Assembly (NCBI GenBank): GCA_031772625.1
Contig: CM062808.1
Span: 476,405,655 to 476,469,654 of the forward strand
Reading direction: 5' to 3'
DNA: 64,000 nt
DNA from: Pinus tabuliformis
Taxonomy: Eukaryota; Streptophyta; Pinopsida; Pinales; Pinaceae
Part shown: piece after piece, positions 1 through 11,027 of the stretch
Position numbering within the stretch: the first letter of the stretch is position 1
How the letters are laid out: each line of letters begins with the position of its first letter
Program-made: the position numbers and the translations under genes
The notes under the pieces: generated by a model
What the model saw: only the letters and a program-made list of their open reading frames with translations
What the model was told of the DNA's origin: nothing
Databases searched by the model: none

Positions 1-8
1 CTGAGCTT

Positions 9-3000
9 ATGAATCCGGAAAAGATGGGAAAGAAAGTGAAGAAAGCCAAGGCCCCTATCGTAGTTAAAGAACCAGAGCCGAGTAAGAAAGGATTGATATC
101 AGATACAACTTTCCTCGGTTTAGGAAAAGCAAGTTGGGAGAGTATCTATAACTTACTATAAGCGGAAGAGCCTGAAGAACTCGAATAAGAAGCTACTGTG
201 GATTCTACAAGCAAATTAGAAGATACATTGAAAGAATTGGCCTGCTCATACCTACACAGAATAGCAACACGTGCCAAGGTTTTGCCATATAATGATGTGG
301 TCAGATGGATTGTTGAAAGCATTGCAACTACAGACAGGATGTTTAGTACAGCTGAAGGAAAAGTGTTCAGGTCGGTTAGAAGAGAGGATCTCAGACAAAT
401 GTATCATTTACCTAAGCCAGAGAAGCATTATAATAAAGCATTCTTGGAAGCTTTTGCGAAGGAAAACGACATTTAATTAGACCCTATCAGGCAATGGAGA
501 CACTTCCCGACCAAACACAAGCACGAGACATCGGGTATGTACTCTGTTGATTCATTAGCCTCTCCTTATTGTTATGCGGGTGTGACGATGTGCAGACTCT
601 TCGGAGTCCACGATTCTGCCAAATTCTCCTTAGATATGGTCCCATTAATGGAAGCTACAATTCATGGTTATGTTATGGATTGGACAAATATTCTCTCTGA
701 TAAAATGGCCACCAAGATACTTGAATATAGGAGAAAGAGGTCTGTGATTTCTCGGGTGATACCTCCTTTTTACTTTAATGCTACATTATGGACACCATCT
801 ATTTTAATTCCGAATACCCGATTCTCAGATGGAAATGGACTCCCCAGGATCCCAATCCCATTCACATCTATCACAAAGAGCTATGGAAGGCCCATTATAA
901 GAACCATTTGTATAGAATTTGTAATGGTTTTATTCTTCCTATATATTACTCCTTATTCAATAAGCCTGCCCCTAGGATATCTGAGGAAGCAGCAATTGAC
1001 CTAACAGTAGTGGGTAGTTGGTTTGGAGAAGAGAAATTCACCTATGTAAGGCTTTTCGGCAGTCTCACTAATCCTCATGTTCTTCCTCTATACATCCCCG
1101 ATAAACTACTGGCCTGGGAATTAGCATATCAAATAACAGTTGCAGGGATGTCAAAGACCCTTAGGGATTCTAAGAAACACATGTGGCCTACATTTCCCCT
1201 TCGGTGTGGTGCCTTTACCCTGCATGATTTTAAACATGCAGAGAAAGAGGCTGAGAAAATCAAGTTGTTAAATCTTGCAACTATTCCAAAAAGGCAGTAT
1301 GACCCTAAAAAGGTTGCCTATAATGTTACTTCTCAGGCTAAAATTGCCAGATTTGATCATGAAGAGGATAGCTTTGACGACTTGTTTTCTTCAGCAGAAC
1401 TATTTTTCCAGGTCAAAGAATTGGCTAAGACTAAATTGGGAACAGAAGGATTAGAAAAATTCAATAGGCTCAGGGCCCAGAGATTGGAAACTCTGCCCCT
1501 AGATTTATTAAAAACGACATCTATGGTACGACCTCAAGGCTACGTTGAGGAAAAAATTACTATGAATGCTCCCGAAATTGAAAAGGTTCCTGAGAAGAAG
1601 AAGACACCAGAACAGGAGTAGAAGTAGGTAACAATTAGTGAACCCCTTGATACACACATCAATTTTGACCCTAAGTTAATCAAGGAATAGGAACAATTTG
1701 ATTCTATCATCAGTAATCCAGAGAACACCCAAGCATTCACTACACCAGAGGTGTCTACAGTACAGAAGTCAGTAGTCAACACAGTTCCGATTGTAGGAAC
1801 AAGCGGCCCACCCAAGTTTCATAAAGAAATTGAGATCATCCTTGAAAATCCCACTGATGAAATTGTTTTGCATGTAGAAAAGATACCACCACTAGATGTC
1901 TTCTACGGCCATAATCATGGGGTTATAGTCAAAAGATAGAAGAAGAAGAGGAAAATTGATCACTCTCCTCTTTTGTCTCCTCAAATGGAAATGATGAATG
2001 TGATATGGAGGGAGGAAGTAAATCCCTCCGAAGATTTAACCAAACTTTCTCAATATGCCGGAGCATATACAGCGGAAACAATAGATAAGGTTTCAGAGGT
2101 TAATCATTTATTGAAGGAAAAAGACCAGGCGATCATTCAGCTAGAGGCACAATCAGTAGAACGGCAACAAAAAATAGAGCAACTTGAACAACAGTTGGCG
2201 GAACAGAGACAGCTTAATGAGCAGTTGAATGAGCAATTAATTAATGAAAAGCAGAGAATTGATGAACATGCCATCCATAAGCAGCAAGAGTTGTCTCAAG
2301 CATTGAGCAAACTACAACTATTAAATGAGCAGGTGAGTAAATCAAAAGAAGAGAAAATTGCTCAAATAAAGGATCAAATAGAGCGATTAAAAGGATATCC
2401 CAAGGTAGAAGAATTCAGAACTGAAGCCCTGGAGATGACCAAGGCTCTATCTCGGCAATTGAACCTTCTGTGTTATAATATCTCATTGGTTTTTCCTTTA
2501 TGTGATATCTCAGCTGCTCTGATCGATAAGTCAGTAGATGCAAGGCTTGAGTTAGAGAAGGCAGATGAAAGCTTAACTAAATTTCTATCTTGGCAAGATT
2601 CAAATGAAGGAAAAGATGCCAACCTACCAAAGATACAGGAGTCACATAAAGAAATTCTATTTTCTGAATGGGAGTCTCAGTTAATCAAAGCTAAGAGAGC
2701 TACATCAAGATGTAGATCAGCGACAAATAATTTGATTGAATTAATTAACAATAGTCTGTATTTATGTAATCTAATAACAAAATTCTCTCCAGGCAAACTC
2801 CCACAGGTGAAATCATTAGAACAATAGTGGAAACAGGAGCTAATGCATAGAGAAAAATTGATCAGAGGCATTCACAACTTAACATGGGAAATGTTTTGGT
2901 TTTTCCTTGTAAAACCACATAGTCAGCAAATGGTGATGAAATGTCTCATAGATGCAATCAACCACATGATCCCTGAAATTGCCGATGCCACATTTACAGC

Positions 3001-3078
3001 AGTTACACTCTCGTATGAGTCAGCCACCAGAGGTCTAGCCAATGCTTTCCATTTGTCAACTGAGGTCACAAGAAGATA
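9..3078 (+). pseudogene. Repeat-borne reading frame of element A, left copy (unknown family, coiled-coil tail)
   Basis: A roughly 1000-codon coding region starts with MNPEKMGKK near base 9. The first third has a basic head and a globular-looking segment (RIATRAKVLPYNDVVRWIVE and following). The middle contains KKHMWPTFPLRCGAFTLHDF. A Glu/Lys-rich linker comes next, then a strong heptad coiled coil at about 2100-2420 rich in Gln, Glu and Leu, then a helical C-terminal part. I do not recognise the family. It has no zinc knuckle, protease or polymerase motif, no obvious signal peptide and no membrane segment. The copy is broken, with several interruptions. It lies in the same position relative to integrase as the extra region of element E. 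The function is unknown; an envelope-position or gag-like accessory protein is conceivable but unsupported. Confidence 0.6.
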
Positions 3079-3551
3079 AGCCGATATAGTGAATCCTTTC
3101 AACCGACTGCAGCACTGCTATTTCGAGATAAATTCCATATTTTTATGTTTTGGTTATACCAGTGCATAGCATATTTCTTTCATAGTTTGTTATTTTTGTA
3201 GTATTTATAGACCCTTTCATGTTTTTAGAAAGGGTCCTCAATTTTGTATTAAGACTTAAGTCGGGAGTTGCACTACTGTGCTTCCGATATATTTATTTTT
3301 ATAAAAGACTGGACCTGAATTCTGAATTTTGACAAAGAAGGCTTTTATGAGATATGCACTTTTGCTTCCTATGAAAGTATTCTCAAATTAGAAGACAGAA
3401 TTTGAATGTGATTCACATTGGAGGAGACTCAAATGCATACAGTACTACTATCTATGCTTTCGCTTTATTTTTCTATGTGAATTAGCATTTATCAACTTTG
3501 CTATTATTAATGTGTATATGTTTCTACAACAATTCTTTAATCTGTCACTAT

Positions 3552-3556
3552 TGAAT
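3552..3556. repeat. Target-site duplication of element C (TGAAT), left copy
   Basis: TGAAT lies directly before the C 5' LTR and again at 24875-24879 directly after its 3' LTR. The other copy of the A repeat has this site uninterrupted near 34803-34807, which confirms the empty site. Confidence 0.95.
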
Positions 3557-3795
3557 TGTTGGGTTGTGTTATATTCTTTCGACATAGTTAACAGGGGGTT
3601 TGAAGGGCACCTGTAACCCCACTTTATGGGGTCCGAGGCAATTCCCCAGAAAATTTTTGTTTTGGACCCTATGTTAGGTTGGGCGGACCCACCTATGGTT
3701 TTGTGCATGAGTTTCGCACATGTTTTTTGGACGCGATGGTTTTCGGTCCATGGTATTGGATGCGATGGTTTTCAGTCCATGGTATTGGATGCTTC
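3557..3795 (+). repeat. Element C 5' LTR, first part
   Basis: These are the first 239 bases of the LTR and match 24448-24686. The part holds two tandem 29-base units near 3737-3790 with the core GGTCCATGGTATTGGATG. B1 is inserted after the GCTTC at 3791-3795, so this upstream U3 part is separated from the TATA box. Confidence 0.93.
3791..3795. repeat. Target-site duplication of B1 (GCTTC), left copy
   Basis: GCTTC precedes the TGTTGG end of B1 and is repeated at 12583-12587 after its CCAACA end. The intact C 3' LTR carries one GCTTC at the matching place. Confidence 0.95.
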
Positions 3796-5346
3796 TGTTG
3801 GAAATAATACTGAGAGGGGGAGGTGAATCAGTATTATTAAATTCTTTTCAATTCACACAAAAATTTGTATACGCAACTTCAGTTAGTGAAAACAGCATGT
3901 ACGCGCAACTCTGGTTAATGAAACTTGCGTATAACTTGCAGACTTATAATTTTCATTTATTCTTCAGATGATGATCATTAATCTATGTGTCAGAATCATA
4001 TAAACAGTAACCAGGCATAGAAAAATAGAGTAGACAGTCACACAAAAGAACACAAGATGTAAGGTGGAAACCCAATGTGGGTGAAAACCACCTGCTGCAA
4101 TTTGTCTCTATCTTCTTTCAATTAGAAACTTCTTTTTACAATGATTCTGTACTGGTGCAGTCTTATACCCGTACGCAGGCTGCTACCTGCAGAAGGCTAT
4201 AGCCTTCTCTCGTTCTCCAGCTTCATCTGGAAGGGAGCTACAACCCCCTTTAGCTCTTGTACTAGCTAAGGTACTAGTATGCAGGCTGCTACCTATAGAA
4301 GGCTACAACCTTCTCTTTTCTTCCAAGGACCACGTTTCATAAATTTTCAGACTGGATCCATGAATAACATCAATCAAGTAATTCTGCATCAATCAATCTC
4401 CTTTGTTCCAACCAATATAGAATCAACCAATCACTTCTCAGAATGCTGTAACCAGAAAACAGTACTAATAACCAGATACCAATTCTGAACCCAGAACACT
4501 GCAGTGATAAACAGAAGCAGTTAAAGCATATTTCATGAGACATACGCTACTTCACCATGCATAAACCTGCGTACATACGTAGCTATATCAATGCCAACTA
4601 GCGTATATGCATTCTTCAGTTGCTGAACCTGCGTGTACAGGCGCCTATGCCGCGCCGAACTTGCGTATAGACCTATAAAAGATAATTCACCCTTTTACTT
4701 AATCAGACATCAGTTATATCCAGATTATCAGATTTATAGATCTAATCATGCGCCAATTATAATAGATCAAAGGTTACAAAGATACTACTATTCAAGCCTT
4801 AAAATCTTGATCCATCAATAAAACTTATCCATCTTTTAGCGCTCAAGTTCCTCCTTGGTTCAGATCCAGCACTGCACCATAAACCAATCACCAGTATTCC
4901 AGCTCTTTCTCCTCTTAAGATATTCAACACTTAGTCGATGCCCTTGCCAAATGATCTCCTTCCCTTTTTATAGTCTTAGGCCTTACTCAAACCATGGTCC
5001 AAAACCATTGAGAACTAATACTAGGGACCCAATACCTGGGTTCAACACTTTGGATGCAATACCAAGGACCAAAACCATAGGTTCAAATATGTCGGACTAA
5101 ATACCATGGATCAAACATAAATTTTCCCACATGTACGCGCTTTTTCTTTGCATGAAAGTGCATGCATACACATACACGCCTTTTGATCGGTGATCCCGCG
5201 TGTATATGTAACTTCGCTAAGAGGAACCTGCGTATACCTTATTTTCTTTCATTCTGATAGCCTGAACTGTGATCTGCCCTTTGAGTGAGTTGCCATCAAG
5301 GACAACACCTGTGCCATAGTGCCAAACCTGTGTCATAATGCCAACA
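3796..5346 (-). repeat. B1 3' LTR
   Basis: This 1551-base LTR is paired with 11028-12582. It holds many short motifs of the type CCTGCGTATA or TACGC on both strands, a minus-strand TATA-like box (TATAAAAAG, 4964-4972), and a stem-loop at its U5 edge (3803-3838). Confidence 0.93.
4964..4972 (-). promoter_or_regulatory. TATA-like box in B1 3' LTR
   Basis: The minus strand reads TATAAAAAG. The same sequence is at 12200-12208 in the 5' LTR, where it could drive the element; the distance to the LTR edge suits a U3 core promoter. Confidence 0.5.
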
Positions 5347-6092
5347 ATCTCCCCCTTTGGACTTGATGGCAACCCCAAGTCACTCAAAGTCATTCTCCCC
5401 CTTTGACATCAAGGGCAAAGGGTTATGCTCCCCCTGAGTAAATGCTGAATTTTTTGCTCTGCTGTGCTGTCCAAGCTCCCCCTGACTGTAGGCAAGGTCT
5501 ACAAGAAGATTTTCTACAAAAGAAACATGACTTTTTACAATATAGATGACCTTCCTACCACCAAAGACTCATACATACATCCATCTCCCAACCAAGTGGA
5601 GATTGACTCATCTACCCAACCAAGTGGGAATACACCAAGAATTTACACAAGATAAAACAAGAACATTACTTCATTCATCCCAGGCATAGTGGGGAAACCA
5701 AGATAGGCCATTACATGACCTTGATAAGAAAAGAAATACATGACATAGAGAGAAATATCTACAGCAAGACACAACTATCATCATCATTCAGACCAGCAAC
5801 CATGTTCTCGCTTTGCACCTGTTTCACCTGAAATCCAAATCACTGTGAATTTGAACCAAGATCTTCTAAGATAATGCCAACAATGCATTATTAGAAGAAC
5901 ATATGCTCCCCCTGAACCTGTGCCAGATAGTCTCTGTCAGACCCATATCAGACTCTTTTCAACCTGAGCCTGGCCCTACTTCTTTTCTTCAAACCAACAT
6001 ATATGCGATTGTATCCACAGAAACCGGTGTATGTACATGGACTCCCCACATGAAACTCACGTACAACCATTAATCTCTGAACCAGACAAGAT
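5347..6092 (-). other. B1 3' non-coding region with several polypurine tracts
   Basis: About 750 bases between RNase H and the 3' LTR hold no domain I recognise. On the minus strand it carries AGGGGGAG-type tracts at about 5350, 5396, 5431, 5475 and 5908. The one abutting the LTR (AAAGGGGGAGAT) is the expected plus-strand primer. Sireviruses are known for several such tracts here. Confidence 0.7.
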
Positions 6093-7577
6093 TCAACAGC
6101 AAGATGCATCAACTACCCCCAGCTTCTGTCTGAGGTATTCAAATGTCTCCCTGGGCAGTGGTTTGGTGAGTATATCAGCAACTTGTTCCTTAGAGGGAAC
6201 ATACGCCAATTTGACCTTTTGTTCAAGCACTTGCTCCCGGAGAAAATGATACTTGATAGATATGTGCTTAGTTTTTGAATGCATGATAGGATTCTTTGAA
6301 ATACTGATTGCACTTGTATTATCACAAAAAATGGAAATAGGTGGAGTACAAGTGATTTGAAGATCTTGCAATGTTTGCATCATCCAAAGGAGTTGTGTGC
6401 AGCAAGATGCAGCAGCTACATATTTTGCTTCAGATGTAGATAATGCAATGGAACTTTGTTTTTGGCTGAACTAAGATACTAATCTAGGACCCATGAAGAA
6501 TGCACCACCACTAGTGCTTTTCCTGTCATCCAGGCTTCCTGCCCAATCTGCATCTATATATGCATGAAGTGTGAGATCTGTACCTTTAGGATACCATAAG
6601 CCATAGTTTTGAGTTCCTTGAAGATATTTGAAAATTCTCTTAACTGCCTGAAGATGAGTTTCCTTTGGATTTTCCTGAAACCTTCCAACTATCCCTACTG
6701 CATGCATAATGTCTGGTCGGGTACCTGTTACATAGAGCAGACTACCAACCATGGATCTATAGGTTGGTTGATGTACAACTGCTGATTCATCATTTTCACT
6801 GAGGCTGCATCCTGTTACCATAGGGGTACATACAGGTTTTGAATCCTCCATCCCATATTTCTTCAAGATCTGCTTTAGATACTTGGTTTGTGATAGAAAA
6901 ATACCGTCTTTGTTTTGTTGAACTTGTAAACCAAGAAAATATGTGAGCTCACCAAGCAGAGACATTTCAAATTATTTTTGCATCACCAAGGCAATTTTTT
7001 GACTCATGTCTTCCTCATTGCTACCGAAAATGATATCATCAACATACACAACAAGTATTAGCACTTTATCCTTGTTAATTTTTATATATAGATTGCTATC
7101 TGTTGATCCTTTTGAAAAACCTCGTTGATGAAGGTACTTATCCAACTGATAATACCAAGCCCTTGGAGCCTGTTTAAGGCCATAGAGAGCCTTTTTGAGT
7201 CTGCATACAAGTTTTGGATCATTTCCAAGGATAAACCCATTTGGTTGCTCAATGTATACTTCTTCATCCAAGTCTCCATTCAGAAAGGCAAATTTCACGT
7301 CCATCTGAAATACTTTGAACTTCTGAAAGCTAGAGAGAGCAAGGAACATTCTTATAGCCTCAAGTCTAGCAACTGGTGCAAAAGTTTCTTCAAAGTCTAT
7401 ACCTTCTTGTTGCGCATACCCTTTACAAACAAGTCTTGCCTTGTTTCTAACCACATCTCCATTTTCATTTAGCTTATTTTTGAAAATCCATTTTGTCCCT
7501 ATGACATTCTTATCTTTTGGTCTAGGAACCAACTCCCAAGTGTTATTCTTTTCAATTTGTTCAAGTTCTTCCTCCAT
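6093..7577 (-). pseudogene. pol: B1 reverse transcriptase and RNase H
   Basis: Copia reverse transcriptase starts near 7577 ([16 protein letters not shown]). Its catalytic YVDD motif lies near 7020-7055 ([12 protein letters not shown]). RNase H follows, with DADWAGSLDDRKSTSGG near 6490-6565 and the closing KTKHISIKYHF and EQVADILTKPLP motifs near 6140-6320. The enzymes would copy the element RNA in virus-like particles. The region is broken. B2 carries the same domains, and the residues agree closely with SIRE-type polymerases. Confidence 0.88.
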
Positions 7578-7586
7578 GGCCTTGAC

Positions 7587-9135
7587 CTAGCATTCATCTT
7601 TGCATGCCTCTTTTACATTTTGTGGTTCGGTGGAGGAGAGCAATGCTAGATAGCTTGAAGCTTCTGAAATGGTTCTTCTTGTTTGTACACCTGCCTCTTT
7701 CTGCCCCAAAATTTGAGTTTCTGGATGATTCTTCTGAACGTATCTGGATGGAGTCTTTTCTTCTATCCTTATCTGTTCTTCTGGTGCCTCATGAGTTTCT
7801 TCTTCGTCATGAATCTGATTTGATGTTGAAGGATAGTCCTCATCATCTTCGAGATTTTCAGATTTTACTTGCCTAGGAGTGTTTCCTTCTTCATCAACCA
7901 CTACATCAATACTTTCAACAATTTTTCCAAGTCTTTTATTGTAACACTTATATGCTTTGCTGTGGGGAGAGTAGCCAAGTAGAATGCCTTCATCTGCTCT
8001 AGGTTCAAACTTGCCAAGATTTTCATCAGTCTTTTTAATGTAGCATTTGCTTCCAAAAATTTTGAAGTATTTTACCGTGGGAGTCTTACCATACCAAAGT
8101 TCATGAGGAGTCTGAGTGTTGTTTACCCGGACGTTTGTCTTGTTAAGAATAGTAACTGCAGCAAATGCGGCTTCACCCCAGAAGGTTGCGGGAGTTCCAG
8201 ATTCATCAAGCATAGCACGAGCCATTTGTTGAACTGTTCTATTCATCCTTTCCACTACTCCATTTTGTTGAGGAGTCCTTGTAGCAGAAAATTCCCTTCT
8301 TATTCCATGTTCTTCACAAAAATCGAAAAATTCATCTGAGGTAAATTCCCCTCCTCGATCAAACCTGAGGCATTTGATTCTACGATCTGATTCGTTTTCC
8401 ACCAAGGCTTTGAATGATTTGAACTTTTCGAAAGCTTCATCTTTATGCTTCATAAGTCCTATCCAACACATCCTGGAAAAGTCGTCAATGAACAATATAA
8501 AGTATTCTTCTCCTCGAGGTGACCTTTTCCTAGTTGGACCACATACATCAGTATGGACAAGTTCAAGTGGCCTGCTAGCTGATCCTTCCTTCTCAGGGAA
8601 ATTAGTTCTGGTTTGCTTACCAAATTGGCATGATTTGCATATTGTATTTTCTGGAATTCTGATGTCAGGGAGATCACGAACCGCCTGATATTTGCATGCT
8701 TTCCTTATCTGAGAGAAGCTTAGATGCCCCAATCTTCTGTGCCATAGCCAGTGTTCATCATTCTTGCTTAAATAACATTGTTGTTGTCCTCCCTTTAGTA
8801 TGTATAAATTATTTGGAGTTCTTATGCCTTTGATCACTGTTTCTCCTGTATCAAGCTCACGAACAATACATCCATTTGATCGAAAAATTACCTCATTTCC
8901 TTGATCACACATCTGACTGACACTTAATAGATTATGCTTTAAGCCATCAACATACATAACATTTCCAGCTTTAACTTTTTCTTTCAAAAGAACAGAACCT
9001 TTACCTTTTATGAATGCAGGGGTGTCATTTCCAAATGAGACCTTCTTTTCTTTTTCTAAGGCAGTATATGACTGAAGTTTTTCTTTATCACCTGTCATAT
9101 GTTTCGAGCATCCACTGTCAATGTACCATTGATTT
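7587..9135 (-). pseudogene. pol: B1 protease and integrase
   Basis: Aspartic protease shows [14 protein letters not shown] near 9090-9131. The GAG-pre-integrase zinc region ([30 protein letters not shown]) lies near 8620-8755. The integrase core follows, with [22 protein letters not shown] and [13 protein letters not shown] giving the D-D-E catalytic set. An acidic linker near 7690-7900 separates it from reverse transcriptase. The reading frame continues from gag, as is usual in copia elements. Confidence 0.88.
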
Positions 9136-9139
9136 TCCT

Positions 9140-10967
9140 GTCCTTCCGCATATAAGGCTATACCACATATTTCAGGTTGCGCCTCTTTCTTTTTCCATGT
9201 TTTGAGACTCAATGAAGCTTGCTCCTTCTGAGTTGTTTGCCAAAACCTACTCCTGCATTCAGAATCTTCATGACCGAAGTTGTTACAAATAGAACATTCT
9301 ATTTCATTTTCAAGAGCAAAAAAGTTATTGTAGGTTCTTTTCATGATCCCAGTCATACTCCTTTGTTTTTGAGCTTCTCTAGTCATGATGGTCTTGTAGG
9401 CAACACATTGAGTAGCTTTGTGACCAAAGTTATGACAAGAGAAACATTGGCCATTGAAGAAATTTCTGCGATTATCAAACCTACCGACCAAATGATTGTA
9501 GTTTCCATAGACATCCCTTCTTGAGGCAAACTGAGAATGATTTACCTGTGGTTGGTTGTAGCTTTTGTTCATCCTTGAAGTAGATTGCCCCTGATTTACC
9601 TGGTGATCTGTATTATGCTTTTGCTGTCGATTGTCAACCCGTTCACTTTCCTTTGCAGCATCAAGATAACTTTTGGAGGTGGATGGCTTCTGTGCTTGCT
9701 TCTGAGCTTGAGATGCTTCTTCAGTGTATCCAAGACTTGTCTTGATTAGAGAAGAACGTTGCACTTTGATAATCTCATCTAAAGTTTCTGAACCTTTAGC
9801 AAATTTAAGATTAAGTGCTTTTGTTTTCTCAATATCTTTTCTAAGCCCCACAATTTCACATTCTAACTTTTCATTATGTTTTTCCCTTTCAGCAAGTTGG
9901 AATGTCAGAGTGTCTATAATCATGTTCTTTTCTTCTAAACAAATTTTGAGTTTAGAAATTTCTTCATAAAGATCTTCTTCATTTTTAGCATCCAAGAAGT
10001 CATCATCTTCAAAAGCCATCAAAAGCCTATCATCATTACCTTGTTCATCTTCATCACTATTTGACAATCCATCACTGTCTTCATGTGTGTAATAGCTCTT
10101 CTTACTTACATTCTGTTTTCTGTTCCATCTAACAGGTTCCTTACCTTTGTCTAGTTTATCTTTATGAGGACACCTTGCAGCGTAGTGACCGACTCTTCCA
10201 CAAGCAAAGCATTTGAAAGGCAGCTTACCTCTGAATCTTCCAGTTCCTCGTTGAAGATTCTTGACAAAGTTTGATTCTTCCTCTTCTTCAGACATGTATC
10301 CTGACTCATTGTAATCTCCTTTTCCTGAGGCTTTGAATGCGGCTTCTCTCCTGTCTGATGGTCCCCCTTTTCTCATTTCGTAAGCAGTTAGAATTCCGTG
10401 CAGTTGAGACATGGTAAGGCTCTGTAGATCCTGCTTTTCTTCTATGGCAGAAACTTTTGAATCAAACTTAGACGACAAAGATCTTAGAACCTTTTCAACC
10501 AAAACAACTTCTTTTATTTCTTCACCCAAGTTTTTCATACAATTTACAATCTCATCTATACGTAGGAAATAGTTAGCCACACTTTCATCATTGTGCATTC
10601 TGAGACTTTCATATTGAATTCTAAGAGTTTGTAGTTTTTCTCGTTTTACCTGATCATCTCCTTCATAGCTCAGAACGATCTTGTACCATATTTCTTTTGC
10701 GGTTTTGAGCTGCATAACCTTGATGAATTCTGATTGAGATAGACTCCCCAATAGAGTATTGACAGCCTTTGCATTTGTTTCATACTGCTTTTTACTAGCC
10801 GTATCTGTAGGAGTTGCTGATGGAAATGTATATCCTGTTTCCACAATATCCCAAACTTCTGCACCAAGAGATTGAAGATAGGCTGTGATTCTTACCTTCC
10901 AATAGACGAAGTTGCTCCCATCAAAAATTGGTGGCCTGATGGATGCCTCTCTCTCGTAGTTGCTCAT
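9140..10967 (-). pseudogene. gag: B1 gag with three zinc knuckles
   Basis: Gag starts at [13 protein letters not shown] (10967). The UBN2-type capsid domain covers the first 200 codons. CCHC knuckles are [14 protein letters not shown] (10170-10212), [14 protein letters not shown] (9405-9446) and [14 protein letters not shown] (9255-9296). Between the first and second lies a coiled-coil-like acidic segment (about 9740-10020). At about 600 residues it is much longer than ordinary copia gag, which fits the Sirevirus lineage. Confidence 0.87.
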
Positions 10968-11007
10968 GATGATAGATCTTCCTTCAAGCGGTCAAGCTTC
11001 TTCTGAA

Positions 11008-11025
11008 GGACCTGCTCTGATACCA
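11008..11025 (-). other. B1 primer-binding site
   Basis: The minus strand reads TGGTATCAGAGCAGGTCC, two bases inside the 5' LTR. It is complementary to the 3' end of plant initiator-Met tRNA, the usual copia primer. Confidence 0.9.
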
Positions 11026-11027
11026 AT

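Larger units (their letters stand above)
1..3556 (+). repeat. Element A left direct repeat, first part
   Basis: This stretch matches 31273-34799 along its whole length. It contains the long reading frame followed by about 480 bases of non-coding sequence, and stops exactly where element C is inserted; the match resumes at 24875. It is either the 5' LTR of A or the tail of a tandem partner element. Confidence 0.85.

Noticed and set aside
7125-7472. Plus-strand open frame opposite the B1 polymerase
   Set aside because: It is the antisense shadow of the reverse transcriptase coding region.
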